A DNA stretch of 33,344 nt from a virus: positions 1 to 33,344 of IMG/VR virus record IMGVR_UViG_3300031521_000228; one strand, given 5' to 3'. The position numbers and the translations under genes are program-made. Below the pieces are notes generated by a model that saw only the letters and a program-made list of their open reading frames with translations, was not told the origin of the DNA and made no database searches. Of the stretch, positions 6,277 to 13,807 are shown piece after piece; the stretch's first letter is position 1, and each line of letters opens with the position of its first letter.

Positions 6277-6705
6277 ATGAATGTTTTAGATTGTATCAAA
6301 GTAAAAAAGGATTTTTATTGTTTTTGTTTTGAACCAGAGGAACTATCTTTGTCTACAATAGAGATAGCCTCTCTTCCTTCTCTAGTTAGCGAATTGATAA
6401 ATTGGTCGGTTGTTTCTGTATCCCCAAAAAACAGGGTTGGAAAAGTTTTAGTTTTTGATGTTATTCCATATAAATCAATTGACCCCCCATTGATTTTTTG
6501 TAAAGGAATAGATTTATCAAGATATTATTTAATTTGGAACATCGTTATAATTGATAAAGGGAGAAGTTGGGATAGAAAATTGGTTCTTCAAGAGTTTGAC
6601 GAGATGCTGAGAGAATTGAATATTTCTTCTTTGACCAGAGAAGAATCTTCGTTCCTTATTTTTAATCTTTTGAATTTTAAAAATGAATATATTCGAAGGA
6701 TGTAA
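6277..6705 (+). CDS. Hypothetical protein
   Basis: 142 residues with alternating beta-strand-like segments (DFYCFCFEPEEL, KVLVFDVIPYKSI, YYLIWNIVIIDKG) and a helical end. Ribosome site is GAGGA 10 nt upstream, in the end of the previous gene. No motif recognised. Last gene before the promoter at 6709. Confidence 0.6.
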   Translation: MNVLDCIKVKKDFYCFCFEPEELSLSTIEIASLPSLVSELINWSVVSVSPKNRVGKVLVFDVIPYKSIDPPLIFCKGIDLSRYYLIWNIVIIDKGRSWDRKLVLQEFDEMLRELNISSLTREESSFLIFNLLNFKNEYIRRM

Positions 6706-6708
6706 CCC

Positions 6709-6737
6709 TTGACTTTTATTCGGTTTTGTGATAGAAT
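6709..6737 (+). promoter_or_regulatory. Sigma-A type promoter
   Basis: TTGACT (6709-6714), 17 nt, TAGAAT (6732-6737), with TGA before the -10 (extended -10). It starts immediately after the upstream stop codon and is followed by AGGAGG and the ATG at 6754, leaving only about 10 nt of leader. Confidence 0.7.
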
Positions 6738-6753
6738 GTTCTAGGAGGAAAGT

Positions 6754-7050
6754 ATGAGAAAATTTAAATTTACAATAGAAATTGACAGAAACGAGGTTGG
6801 GGAAGGGATAATTGAAATTGACCAAAAAGTTTTTGATATTGCAAACTCCGAAGAATTTAAGAGATACTTCCACACATTCGGTGATGATGATGCTATAGCT
6901 TCTCATGTTGCATATCATATGATTTATCACCGCGAAAGTGTAAACGAAATAGAAGGATTTTATGGTGCTTTAGACAAATATGCCGCTAAAATTGTAGAGT
7001 ATCCGAGAGGATATGATGACTTTGAATTTTTAGCAGAAGAGATTGTTTAG
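6754..7050 (+). CDS. Hypothetical protein
   Basis: 98 residues, N-terminal strand pair (RKFKFTIEIDRNEVGEGIIEID) then helices with several histidines (ASHVAYHMIYHRES). Strong AGGAGG ribosome site and own promoter suggest abundant early expression. No family recognised. Confidence 0.65.
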   Translation: MRKFKFTIEIDRNEVGEGIIEIDQKVFDIANSEEFKRYFHTFGDDDAIASHVAYHMIYHRESVNEIEGFYGALDKYAAKIVEYPRGYDDFEFLAEEIV

Positions 7051-7056
7051 AGTGTG

Positions 7057-7074
7057 ATAAAATGGGATTTTTAT
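7057..7074 (+). repeat. Intergenic hairpin, copy 5
   Basis: Loop TGGGAT; a flanking G/C pair extends the stem to 7 bp (7056-7075). Unlike other copies, the start codon of the downstream gene (ATG 7062) straddles the left arm and loop. Confidence 0.6.
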
Positions 7075-7226
7075 CGTGGTCGAGAAAGTCTAGGAAAGAA
7101 CTGGAAGAAGAATATAAAAACTATCCAAGCGGGTATGAAATAGTCAACAGATATAATACCAATGTTGAACTTGAACAACTAAACCCCGGAAAAAGCTGGT
7201 TGGCGTATATTGGAGATAACAAATGA
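7062..7226 (+). CDS. Small basic hypothetical protein
   Basis: 54 residues starting MGFLSWSRKSRKELEEEY. Its TGA overlaps the ATG of the next gene. The ribosome site is poor and the start codon lies inside a hairpin, so its translation may be restrained. No function recognised. Confidence 0.5.
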   Translation: MGFLSWSRKSRKELEEEYKNYPSGYEIVNRYNTNVELEQLNPGKSWLAYIGDNK

Positions 7227-7471
7227 AAATCGGAATGCTCTGGAATGGGAAAAATGTTCATGAGGCTAAAGAATACTTTATAAAGAAGTATGGCAGAATT
7301 CCAGACACAGTTGAAATTTCACCAATCTTCATAAATAAGTTTGAAATAAAAAACGGAAACATAGAAGGATTGAGGACTCAGGTTTGCAAAGAAATACAAG
7401 TTGGAAATATTTTAATTGGAATTGAAAACGATGAAAATAATTCGGGATATATAAAAATAAAGGAAAATTAA
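7223..7471 (+). CDS. Small hypothetical protein
   Basis: 82 residues, coupled by ATGA overlap to the preceding gene; GGAG lies 9-12 nt upstream. Predicted alpha/beta (MKIGMLWNGKNVHEAKEYFIKKYGRIPDTVEIS). The segment KEYFIKKYGRIPDTVEISP is reminiscent of small phage proteins of unknown role. No catalytic motif. Confidence 0.6.
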   Translation: MKIGMLWNGKNVHEAKEYFIKKYGRIPDTVEISPIFINKFEIKNGNIEGLRTQVCKEIQVGNILIGIENDENNSGYIKIKEN

Positions 7472-7472
7472 A

Positions 7473-8294
7473 ATGAAAAATGAAATTGGAAAAAATATTC
7501 TAAAATTTCTTTTTTTTCTAGGATGTGTTTACGGAATAATAAGAGTTTCAATTTGGAGTTATTTCCAAACTCAAGCATTTTTTATTCCGTTTGATGAAGG
7601 TGATTCTAGTCATGTGATTTCACACGCTCTGGCGTTGCTTACTCAATATGGGCAGAATGTTGTTTTATTTTTGGCGGCAATTGAAGCTGGTCGTAGGCTT
7701 GCATATAAGAATAAACTGGCTAACATTCAAAACAAAACTCATATTGCAATATTAGAAGAGGAAATAAACAAGTCTCAGGTTCTTTCAAATATTTATTATG
7801 TTCTGTTCGGTGTTTTTGCCTTGATTGACTCTGGAACAAATCTTGGTCAATTTTTTTCAACAACCGTAGTTGAGGCGAGAAAAACCATTCCTGATGGGTT
7901 TACAATGTACTGTTTTATAGGTATAGGTTCTCTCATTTCTGTCGTGGTTGTTTTTGTGGAAGAATTCTTTATGAATTCCGCAAATGCCCTTCTTCATGCT
8001 TTCAATGATATACTGGAAAGTATGGGAAAAAGAAGACTTGGTGGATTTGATTTGTTTATTGACCCCGATAAGGTTATCGCAACAAGAATGGATGAGAGAA
8101 ACGGTAAAATGGGAAACCAAAATAATTCTCAGAAAAATAATAATGCCGAGGCTCCCCATTATTCTGTTCCGGAAAATCTTCCGAGGAGAAATGAGGGCTA
8201 TCCTCAACCAAGAAATCAGCCAGTAACACAGCAAAGAGAATTGACATATCATCCCATGTCAAGACCAATAGAAAATCGTAACGGAAAAGTTTGA
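7473..8294 (+). CDS. Multi-span membrane protein with a polar tail
   Basis: 273 residues. Four hydrophobic segments can be seen near residues 9-30 (LKFLFFLGCVYGIIRVSIW), 52-70, 103-125 (IYYVLFGVFALIDSG) and 143-166 (MYCFIGIGSLISVVVVFVEEFF). After about residue 200 follows a hydrophilic tail rich in Asn, Gln, Pro and Arg, likely cytoplasmic and disordered. The family is not recognised; a host-envelope remodelling or superinfection-exclusion role is possible. Last gene of its unit, followed by a terminator 1 nt after the stop. Confidence 0.7.
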   Translation: MKNEIGKNILKFLFFLGCVYGIIRVSIWSYFQTQAFFIPFDEGDSSHVISHALALLTQYGQNVVLFLAAIEAGRRLAYKNKLANIQNKTHIAILEEEINKSQVLSNIYYVLFGVFALIDSGTNLGQFFSTTVVEARKTIPDGFTMYCFIGIGSLISVVVVFVEEFFMNSANALLHAFNDILESMGKRRLGGFDLFIDPDKVIATRMDERNGKMGNQNNSQKNNNAEAPHYSVPENLPRRNEGYPQPRNQPVTQQRELTYHPMSRPIENRNGKV

Positions 8295-8295
8295 A

Positions 8296-8327
8296 AGGTG
8301 GAGTTTTTCTCCACCTAATTTTTGTTT
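8296..8327 (+). terminator. Rho-independent terminator ahead of the RNA polymerase gene
   Basis: AGGTGGAG (8296-8303) pairs with CTCCACCT (8309-8316) around a T5 loop, followed by a T-rich tract to 8327. Its right arm (CACCT, 8312-8316) can alternatively pair with AGGTG (8330-8334), which is the ribosome site of the RNA polymerase gene. No promoter is seen between this terminator and that gene. Confidence 0.8.
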
Positions 8328-8340
8328 AGAGGTGAGTTTA

Positions 8341-10959
8341 TTGCTTAAGCTACAGAGTTTTTTCATTTATAAATTCAATACGAGAAGACTAAAACAAGAT
8401 GGATACCGAATAAACATAAACCCATCAGAAGCTAGAAGAAATAATGAAATGGTAAGAATTGGTGACTCTAATCTTTTGGAATTTTTGAGACGGATAAAGA
8501 AACAGGAATTATTATTTCCTGAAATTAAAAAATCAGAAAATGAAATAAAGAAGATTAGAAAAAATAAAAATTCTGTCAGAGCAAAAGAACGATTAGAAAA
8601 ATTGCAATATTCGGTAGATAAGTATTTGTTTATTCCAGAGATAATTTCGGTGGTGTTTGATGATAATAGACATTATAAACATCTGGTGAATAACGGATTA
8701 TACATAAACGGAATACTTTTTAAAAGACTGTATAGCGGCGCGGGAAATGCGAGACGTTCTACAGCATTTTTTATAGACGAGAGATATTACGAAAAAATGG
8801 ATTGGTATCTGGATTGTGGTAGAAAAGAATTAACCATAAATCCAAATAAGTATAATGCCTACTATTCACTTTCATCTTCGGCAGGAACACCAATTACTAC
8901 TCCTAGATTTACGGTTATTCCAGATTTAGAAATTATAAGACTTACAAAGGTTGATTTTGTAACAGAATCCACTGGACACGGAATAGACCCGAAAATTGAA
9001 GAAAAAGAAATTCAGCAAACATTCTCTGTGTTCGATGGTCAGGGAATTATGACCCCAACCTTTGCAAATCAGATTGCCTATGATTTAGAGTTGGACTACA
9101 CCCCTAGTTCATCAATCATTCGTTCAGCTTGGGTAAAAGGACTTTTAGTTTGTTTTGACTTCAAAGAGTTTGCGAGACAAAACAACGTTTCCGAGATAAT
9201 GGATATTTACGGTAACAGTTGCAATGTTGAAGAATTGGATGTTATTCTAACAGCAAGTCAATTTAAGATGTCTTCTGGATATGATAGTTTAGAACAATAT
9301 AAAGAAGAAGTTGCAAAGAGAGATTTTCAGTGGCGAGTAACTAGACCGTCTCCGAAGAAAGATAAGAACATTGTTCAAACCAATTATCAATATTTACAGT
9401 GTTTAGATTTAGATGATAACAGCATTGAGAGATTGTGTCAACCGACAATAAATTATCTAAAGGAAGTATCGGGTCTAAAGTGGTCGTCAATTATCCTATT
9501 CCTGATTGGTTCTATGCAAAAGAAGGATATAGACAAGAAATGGTTTGACAGATTAGACCCACTCATAAAAGTGTTATTTTATGAGCCTTTGTTGATTGAA
9601 AATGGGTTTGTAAGAAACAAGATAAAGAAGATGATTTCTAAGAAAATAAAAGAATCCTATATTGGGGTTCTAAATGTTGAAGGAAATTATTCAAACATGA
9701 TTTCTGACCCTCACGCATTTTCCCAACATGCCTTTGGGTTGCCAGTTACGGGATTACTTAACAGGAGAGAATTTTATTCTAATTATTGGAATAAGAAAAA
9801 TGTCAAGAAAGTTGCTTCTTTGAGAAGCCCCCTCACTTGGAAATCAGAAATAAATGTATTGGATTTGAAAAAAAATGAAAAAGTAGATTACTGGTACAAA
9901 TATCTAACTACCGGAATTATTTACAATATTTTCGATGAAAGTGTTATGTTGCATAGTGGTTGCGATTTTGATGGGGACATCACCTGCACAACAAACAATC
10001 AAGAAATTATAAATGGTGCTTCTGGTGGCAATCCAGTAACTTATGAAAGAAAGACTGCCCCTAAGTCAGATATAGATAAGGACAAGTTGTGGGAATCTGA
10101 CATCCAGACATTCGGGGGGAAGATTGGGTTCATCACAAATATTTCTAGTACCCTCCATAGTTTTCTTTGCTTATATAATGAAAATAGTGAAGAATATAAA
10201 ACTATTGAAAATAGGTTGAAAATATTAACGGCTTTTCAGTCCATGTCAATCGATAAAGCTAAAGGTATTGCAATTATGGATTTTCCCGATTGGTGGACAA
10301 AATGGGAAAAGGGCGAAGATTTTCAAAATAAAATACTTGCAGACAAACGCCCTTATTTTTTCAAGAATTTGTATGACCACTACAATAGAGAATATAAAAA
10401 ATATTTGAGCATTTATGATACTTTCTGCATCTCTAATTATGGCTTGAGTTTGCAACAGGTAAAAGAAAAAGAGAATAGAACCAAGGAACAGGAAAACACG
10501 CTTTATTATTTGAATAGATATAATCACCTGATAGATACACCTTCGGTCATGAACAAAATCTGTCATTACATGGAGAAGGAAGTTTCTCTTTTAAAGGATG
10601 CTAGAAACGACATGAACTTTGTGTTTCAGATAGACGAAGAAAAACTAGAAAAAATGAAACTTTTATATAAAGAGTGGAAAATTCTTCGTAAAAAACACGC
10701 CCAAGATGGTGAAAGTTTACTTCATTATGAAACAAAGAGAAAGGCGGACGAAATATCAGTAAATAGTAATGAGATTGCCAAGTTGGCATTGAATGTTTCC
10801 GTTGGTTTTGCTTTCAGCGTCTTTCCTGAATATGTAGAAGGATTATATAAAAAGAAGAATGTTGAAGTTCCTGTTTTAGATGAGAATGGAGATATTAAAT
10901 TTGATGGAGAAAAATATTCTCTCATGATTTTAGACTTGGAGGAAGAGTGGCTAGAGTAA
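8341..10959 (+). CDS. Single-chain DPBB RNA polymerase (YonO/QDE-1-like)
   Basis: 872 residues. The diagnostic motif is GCDFDGD, with D542, D544 and D546 holding the catalytic magnesium as in the DFDGD loop of multisubunit RNA polymerase beta-prime and in QDE-1/YonO enzymes. Upstream, LRSPLTWKSEINVLDL resembles the RNPclhPgDir block that precedes the active site in eukaryotic RNA-dependent polymerases of this superfamily. Downstream, a long helical region continues to the end. YonO of phage SP-beta and gp66 of crAss-like phages show that phage members transcribe DNA; I infer the same here, serving later phage genes. Start: TTG at 8341 has AGAGGTGA 5 nt upstream; GTG at 8332 lies inside that ribosome site. 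It sits behind a terminator and overlaps the next gene by 13 nt. Confidence 0.8.
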   Translation: MLKLQSFFIYKFNTRRLKQDGYRININPSEARRNNEMVRIGDSNLLEFLRRIKKQELLFPEIKKSENEIKKIRKNKNSVRAKERLEKLQYSVDKYLFIPEIISVVFDDNRHYKHLVNNGLYINGILFKRLYSGAGNARRSTAFFIDERYYEKMDWYLDCGRKELTINPNKYNAYYSLSSSAGTPITTPRFTVIPDLEIIRLTKVDFVTESTGHGIDPKIEEKEIQQTFSVFDGQGIMTPTFANQIAYDLELDYTPSSSIIRSAWVKGLLVCFDFKEFARQNNVSEIMDIYGNSCNVEELDVILTASQFKMSSGYDSLEQYKEEVAKRDFQWRVTRPSPKKDKNIVQTNYQYLQCLDLDDNSIERLCQPTINYLKEVSGLKWSSIILFLIGSMQKKDIDKKWFDRLDPLIKVLFYEPLLIENGFVRNKIKKMISKKIKESYIGVLNVEGNYSNMISDPHAFSQHAFGLPVTGLLNRREFYSNYWNKKNVKKVASLRSPLTWKSEINVLDLKKNEKVDYWYKYLTTGIIYNIFDESVMLHSGCDFDGDITCTTNNQEIINGASGGNPVTYERKTAPKSDIDKDKLWESDIQTFGGKIGFITNISSTLHSFLCLYNENSEEYKTIENRLKILTAFQSMSIDKAKGIAIMDFPDWWTKWEKGEDFQNKILADKRPYFFKNLYDHYNREYKKYLSIYDTFCISNYGLSLQQVKEKENRTKEQENTLYYLNRYNHLIDTPSVMNKICHYMEKEVSLLKDARNDMNFVFQIDEEKLEKMKLLYKEWKILRKKHAQDGESLLHYETKRKADEISVNSNEIAKLALNVSVGFAFSVFPEYVEGLYKKKNVEVPVLDENGDIKFDGEKYSLMILDLEEEWLE

Positions 10960-11606
10960 AACATTTGGATAAAATTCAAGCGAAGAGAATATTTGAAAAT
11001 GGCTTTGTCTTATATGACTACGCGGAAATGGTTGCCTTCTCTAAATATGCTATTAGAGAAGGTTGGTCTAAAGATAAGGCTGAAAAGTATATTAGAAATG
11101 AATTCTTTAAAAACGGAATGAATTTAGTTCTTCTTCAGTCAACAATTCACAAGGCGGTATTGAGTTCAAAGTATGACTTTCTTGAACAAGAAGAAGTGAT
11201 TATCACGAAAGAGGAAATTGCTGAGATTTCAAAATTGAAAAATAGGAAGTGGGAAAAGGCTTTATTTTCAATCCTTGTATTTGGAAAGAAGTATGGCATC
11301 ATTTTTAAATCCAACCTATACTCGTGGCAGGATTTGAAAGAAAATATAAAGAAGGTTGGGGTTCACATGAAACTGGACGAGTATAACCAGTTTCTTGCCA
11401 CCATTGGAAAAGAAAGAAAACTCGTAAATGCGGTAGTAAAGAAGAAAAAGCTCTCTTGGAGAATATCCTTTGCAAAAGATGATGGTGAGTTTTTCTGCCA
11501 AATAAAGGATTTCAATCGGGTTCAGGATTATCTTCCGAATTTCTGTAATGTCTGTGGGAAAGAGGTTTGGAAAAGGAAATATTGTTCTGAACACAGACCC
11601 AATTAA
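10947..11606 (+). CDS. Zinc-ribbon protein coupled to the RNA polymerase gene
   Basis: 219 residues, GTG start with GGAGG 4 nt upstream, inside the end of the polymerase gene. The N-terminal two thirds is helical and basic. The C-terminus carries C200-x2-C203 ... C213-x2-H216 (CNVCGKEVWKRKYCSEH), a zinc ribbon. I recognise no family. The 13-nt overlap implies co-translation with the polymerase, so a role as accessory subunit, promoter-recognition factor or processivity factor is a reasonable guess but unproven. Confidence 0.65.
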   Translation: MARVKHLDKIQAKRIFENGFVLYDYAEMVAFSKYAIREGWSKDKAEKYIRNEFFKNGMNLVLLQSTIHKAVLSSKYDFLEQEEVIITKEEIAEISKLKNRKWEKALFSILVFGKKYGIIFKSNLYSWQDLKENIKKVGVHMKLDEYNQFLATIGKERKLVNAVVKKKKLSWRISFAKDDGEFFCQIKDFNRVQDYLPNFCNVCGKEVWKRKYCSEHRPN

Positions 11607-11640
11607 TCGGGGCTGTCACTATTTATGATAAAGATATACG

Positions 11641-11658
11641 ATAAAAGAGGAATTTTAT
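11641..11658 (+). repeat. Intergenic hairpin, copy 6
   Basis: Loop GAGGAA, which supplies the ribosome site of the next gene; the right arm TTTTAT contains the first two bases of its ATG (11657). Preceded by TATACG, as in copy 9. Confidence 0.7.
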
Positions 11659-12100
11659 GACACTTAAAAAAATTAATAAGGCGGATATTGTCTTTGAAAA
11701 TTGTGATTTTGTTAGTATTCCAGTAAAAGAAGATTCGGAACTTTTGCACTTTCATATGAGTGGAATAAGTGAAAGTGTCAGTAGTTGTAATTTAGACAAA
11801 GACCTTCATGCTTATAAAACAGCCAACGAAGTGTTATTGGAGTTTTCCAAAAAGGCTCTTTATCTCCCATCGTTCTGGGAAATAAAATACGGATGCGGTA
11901 ATATATTAAAAAATCAACTCAGCTTTAGAGATATTTGTTCGGTTTATATTTATTGTGAGGAAAACAAGGAATATGAATATTATGTTTCATACATAGAGGA
12001 AAATGAATCTGAACTGGGTTCCCCAAATTTAAATCAGATAAATCACTGGCTGAACGATGGTGGTTGTCGAGTTGAAATAAAGAAAATAATCAAGGAATAA
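11657..12100 (+). CDS. Hypothetical protein
   Basis: 147 residues, acidic, with Cys-rich stretches (VSSCNLDKDL, KYGCGNILKN, DICSVYIYCEENKEYEYYVSY) but no regular zinc spacing. Ribosome site and start codon are embedded in intergenic hairpin copy 6. No recognised family. Confidence 0.6.
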   Translation: MTLKKINKADIVFENCDFVSIPVKEDSELLHFHMSGISESVSSCNLDKDLHAYKTANEVLLEFSKKALYLPSFWEIKYGCGNILKNQLSFRDICSVYIYCEENKEYEYYVSYIEENESELGSPNLNQINHWLNDGGCRVEIKKIIKE

Positions 12101-12105
12101 ATTTT

Positions 12106-12306
12106 ATGAACAAACGTACACACTTCATTGTATGCAATGATGATGTTATAGGGACAGTTTTTCAACATCCGAAAATGGGAAGAACAATTGTATTCAATTC
12201 ATCCCCTTCCTTAGACGCTTTTTTGCAGGTATATGATGCAGAAAAACAAGAGATGATTTTAGAAAAAGATGTGCTTGATTTTTTCTGGGAGTTGCTTCCA
12301 GAGTGA
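12106..12306 (+). CDS. Small hypothetical protein
   Basis: 66 residues (MNKRTHFIVCNDDVIGTVFQHPKMG...), probably a small beta-sheet protein with an acidic helical end (DVLDFFWELLPE). AAGGA lies 12 nt upstream in the end of the previous gene. No function recognised. Confidence 0.55.
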   Translation: MNKRTHFIVCNDDVIGTVFQHPKMGRTIVFNSSPSLDAFLQVYDAEKQEMILEKDVLDFFWELLPE

Positions 12307-12323
12307 TAAAAGGATGAGTTAAA

Positions 12324-12557
12324 ATGAATGATGATAAATTTTTGGTAGACAATAGTGTTTCCAGCAATGATTTGTCAGTTAATGTTATGAAAACTCCAAA
12401 AACATATATTTGGAAACCTAAAGAAGATATTTCTGTTTATGAATTGGCATTGTGTTTACCACTAATTAGTTTTAGAGGATGGTTTGATGCTGAATATGCG
12501 ATTTCTGAATTACCAGAAAATTGTCAGAGACATTTTGAAGAAGTAAAAGAAGGGTAA
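12324..12557 (+). CDS. Small hypothetical protein
   Basis: 77 residues. The segment KTYIWKPKEDISVYELALCLPLI then WFDAEYAISELPENCQRHFEEV is helical and acidic; it resembles small phage proteins of unknown role. ATAAAAGGATGA upstream is a degenerate form of the intergenic hairpin (right arm TTAAAA instead of TTTTAT) and provides AAGGA. Confidence 0.55.
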   Translation: MNDDKFLVDNSVSSNDLSVNVMKTPKTYIWKPKEDISVYELALCLPLISFRGWFDAEYAISELPENCQRHFEEVKEG

Positions 12558-12561
12558 AAAT

Positions 12562-12765
12562 ATGAGTGAATTAAAAACAATTGAACAGGTTGGAGAAATT
12601 GTAGGAGTTGAGGGATTAGAGTATGCAATTATGGATTATTTGAATCCTTCCAAAATAGAAGACTCCGAACTTAGACGGTTATGGGATGAAGCCAGAATCG
12701 CAATTGAAAAAGTGGACTTGTTTCTAAAATATAAACTCGGTGAAGAGTTTTTTGATAACTTCTAA
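12562..12765 (+). CDS. Small acidic helical protein
   Basis: 67 residues (MSELKTIEQVGEIVGVEGLEYAIMDYL...), nearly all helix; phage homologues of similar composition are usually uncharacterised. AAGGG is 7 nt upstream within the end of the preceding gene. Confidence 0.55.
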   Translation: MSELKTIEQVGEIVGVEGLEYAIMDYLNPSKIEDSELRRLWDEARIAIEKVDLFLKYKLGEEFFDNF

Positions 12766-12782
12766 TAAAAGGATGATTTTAT
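12765..12782 (+). repeat. Intergenic hairpin, copy 7
   Basis: Loop GGATGA, carrying AAGGA as ribosome site; the right arm overlaps the ATG at 12781. Confidence 0.7.
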
Positions 12783-13230
12783 GATAGATAAAATAATGTT
12801 TGAAGCAGTAAATAGAAATTTAGAAATGAGAGAAAGAATGCTTTTATCTGAATATGACAAAACCATTCCTAAAGAAATCTGGTTAAAGGATTTTTGTACT
12901 ATTCACTTAAATATTGGCAGGTGTACGGGAAAAACATTCCACATTGCAGAAAACGCAAAAGAAACAGATGTTGTTTTTGTAGGTCTTAATTCCACGAGAA
13001 GTTTGATTCTCGATAAAAACAAAAGATTGAATAGGGTTGATGAAAATCTAATAAACCTAAATAACCTCATGTGGTCTCATAACAAAAAAAGAGATGTATA
13101 TGATTCTTGTAATATGATATTTGTTGATGAACCAAAAATCTCCCTAAAAAGATTTGATAATATTTTGGATTTTTATAGGCTTTTCATAAATAACAAAAAT
13201 GAAATGATTTTTATTCTTCTAGGAGAGTAA
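12781..13230 (+). CDS. P-loop NTPase-like protein
   Basis: 149 residues. NIGRCTGKTFHIAENAK looks like a Walker A loop (GxxxGKT, one residue shorter than the standard GxxxxGKT), and MIFVDEP like a Walker B strand ending in DE. Only the first half of a RecA-like or terminase-like core is present; it ends soon after Walker B with FILLGE. It could be a small stand-alone NTPase or a remnant of a larger ATPase. Start codon lies in hairpin copy 7. Confidence 0.6.
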   Translation: MIDKIMFEAVNRNLEMRERMLLSEYDKTIPKEIWLKDFCTIHLNIGRCTGKTFHIAENAKETDVVFVGLNSTRSLILDKNKRLNRVDENLINLNNLMWSHNKKRDVYDSCNMIFVDEPKISLKRFDNILDFYRLFINNKNEMIFILLGE

Positions 13231-13242
13231 AAGGATAATACG

Positions 13243-13578
13243 ATGAAAGATATGGTTTATATGGAAGATTTTGTAAAAGAATTTGCTGAATATTCAAGAA
13301 TGTCGCAGAAAGATATTTCTTATCTATTTAAGAGTTTAGATTCTTTTATGAAAGTGGCAATCGAAAACCAGTGTTCAATAAGAACTCCAATTTTCGAATT
13401 ATACTACTCGGATATGAAGGGCAGGGATACCAAATTATTTGGTAAACTCCCACCCACTAGAAAGGCGAAGTTGAGGTTGGCTAATAAACATAGGCGGGGT
13501 CAGTCGTCTCAGAGTAAGATTTACAGAACAGTTTTAGAGAAAACTGAGGTTGACGAGACCTTGACAGATTACGAATAA
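13243..13578 (+). CDS. HU/IHF-like DNA-binding protein
   Basis: 111 residues. The N-terminal half has the helix-helix pattern of HU-type proteins (EYSRMSQKDISYLFKSLDSFMKVAIENQCSIRTPIFELYY), followed by a basic arm (PPTRKAKLRLANKHRRG). This fits a chromatin-like or architectural DNA-binding role, perhaps in replication or packaging. AAGGA is 9 nt upstream. The promoter for the following RNA unit begins inside its last six codons. Confidence 0.55.
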   Translation: MKDMVYMEDFVKEFAEYSRMSQKDISYLFKSLDSFMKVAIENQCSIRTPIFELYYSDMKGRDTKLFGKLPPTRKAKLRLANKHRRGQSSQSKIYRTVLEKTEVDETLTDYE

Positions 13579-13589
13579 TATGATAATAT
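13561..13589 (+). promoter_or_regulatory. Sigma-A type promoter for the leader/tRNA unit
   Basis: TTGACA (13561-13566), 17 nt, TAATAT (13584-13589), with TGA before the -10. The -35 lies within the end of the HU-like gene. Predicted start near 13596, at the 5' foot of the first leader hairpin. Confidence 0.8.
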
Positions 13590-13592
13590 TGG

Positions 13593-13733
13593 GAGAGTGA
13601 ACAAGAGCCTTCAGGCAGGGAAAATTCATTCTCAAATTGGGGGAAATTCATTACACAAATTATTGCTATATGTTTGGGTTGAGGATACACTTAAAAGGAA
13701 TAGCCCCTGTATCTAGTCCCAAAGCTGAATTAT
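13593..13733 (+). ncRNA. Structured leader RNA upstream of tRNA-Gly
   Basis: About 140 nt without an ORF. Domain 1: GAGAGTGAA (13593-13601) pairs with TTCATTCTC (13625-13633), nine pairs with one G-U, enclosing GCC-TTCA-GGC (13607-13616). Domain 2: TTTGGG (13673-13678)/CCCAAA (13718-13723) and GATACA (13684-13689)/TGTATC (13708-13713) form a two-part stem. The word AAATTCATT occurs at 13622-13630 and again at 13644-13652, so the TGAA of domain 1 could choose either copy. It may be a 5' part removed from the tRNA or a separate regulatory RNA. Confidence 0.5.
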
Positions 13734-13805
13734 GCGAAAGTAGCTCAATGGTAGAGCAAATGTTTTCCAAACATTAGGTTGTGGGTTCGAGACCCATTTT
13801 TCGCT
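13734..13805 (+). tRNA. tRNA-Gly (anticodon UCC)
   Basis: A complete cloverleaf can be drawn: acceptor GCGAAAG/TTTTCGC (one G-U), D stem GCTC/GAGC, anticodon stem AATGT/ACATT with loop TTTCCAA (anticodon TCC at 13766-13768), five-base variable loop, T stem GTGGG/CCCAT (one G-U) with loop TTCGAGA. CCA is not encoded. It reads GGA, a very common glycine codon in the genes here, which fits a phage tRNA that supplements the host supply. Confidence 0.95.
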
Positions 13806-13807
13806 CT

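Noticed and set aside
6529-6930. 133-codon minus-strand frame
   Set aside because: Crosses the promoter at 6709 and two plus-strand genes, with no ribosome site.
7857-8252. 131-codon minus-strand frame opposite the membrane protein
   Set aside because: Antisense of a well-supported gene; no start signals.
8241-8262. Promoter TTGACA at 8241 for the RNA polymerase gene
   Set aside because: No -10 at the right distance (ACCAAT). The site is instead an inverted repeat TTGACA/TGTCAA, possibly by chance.
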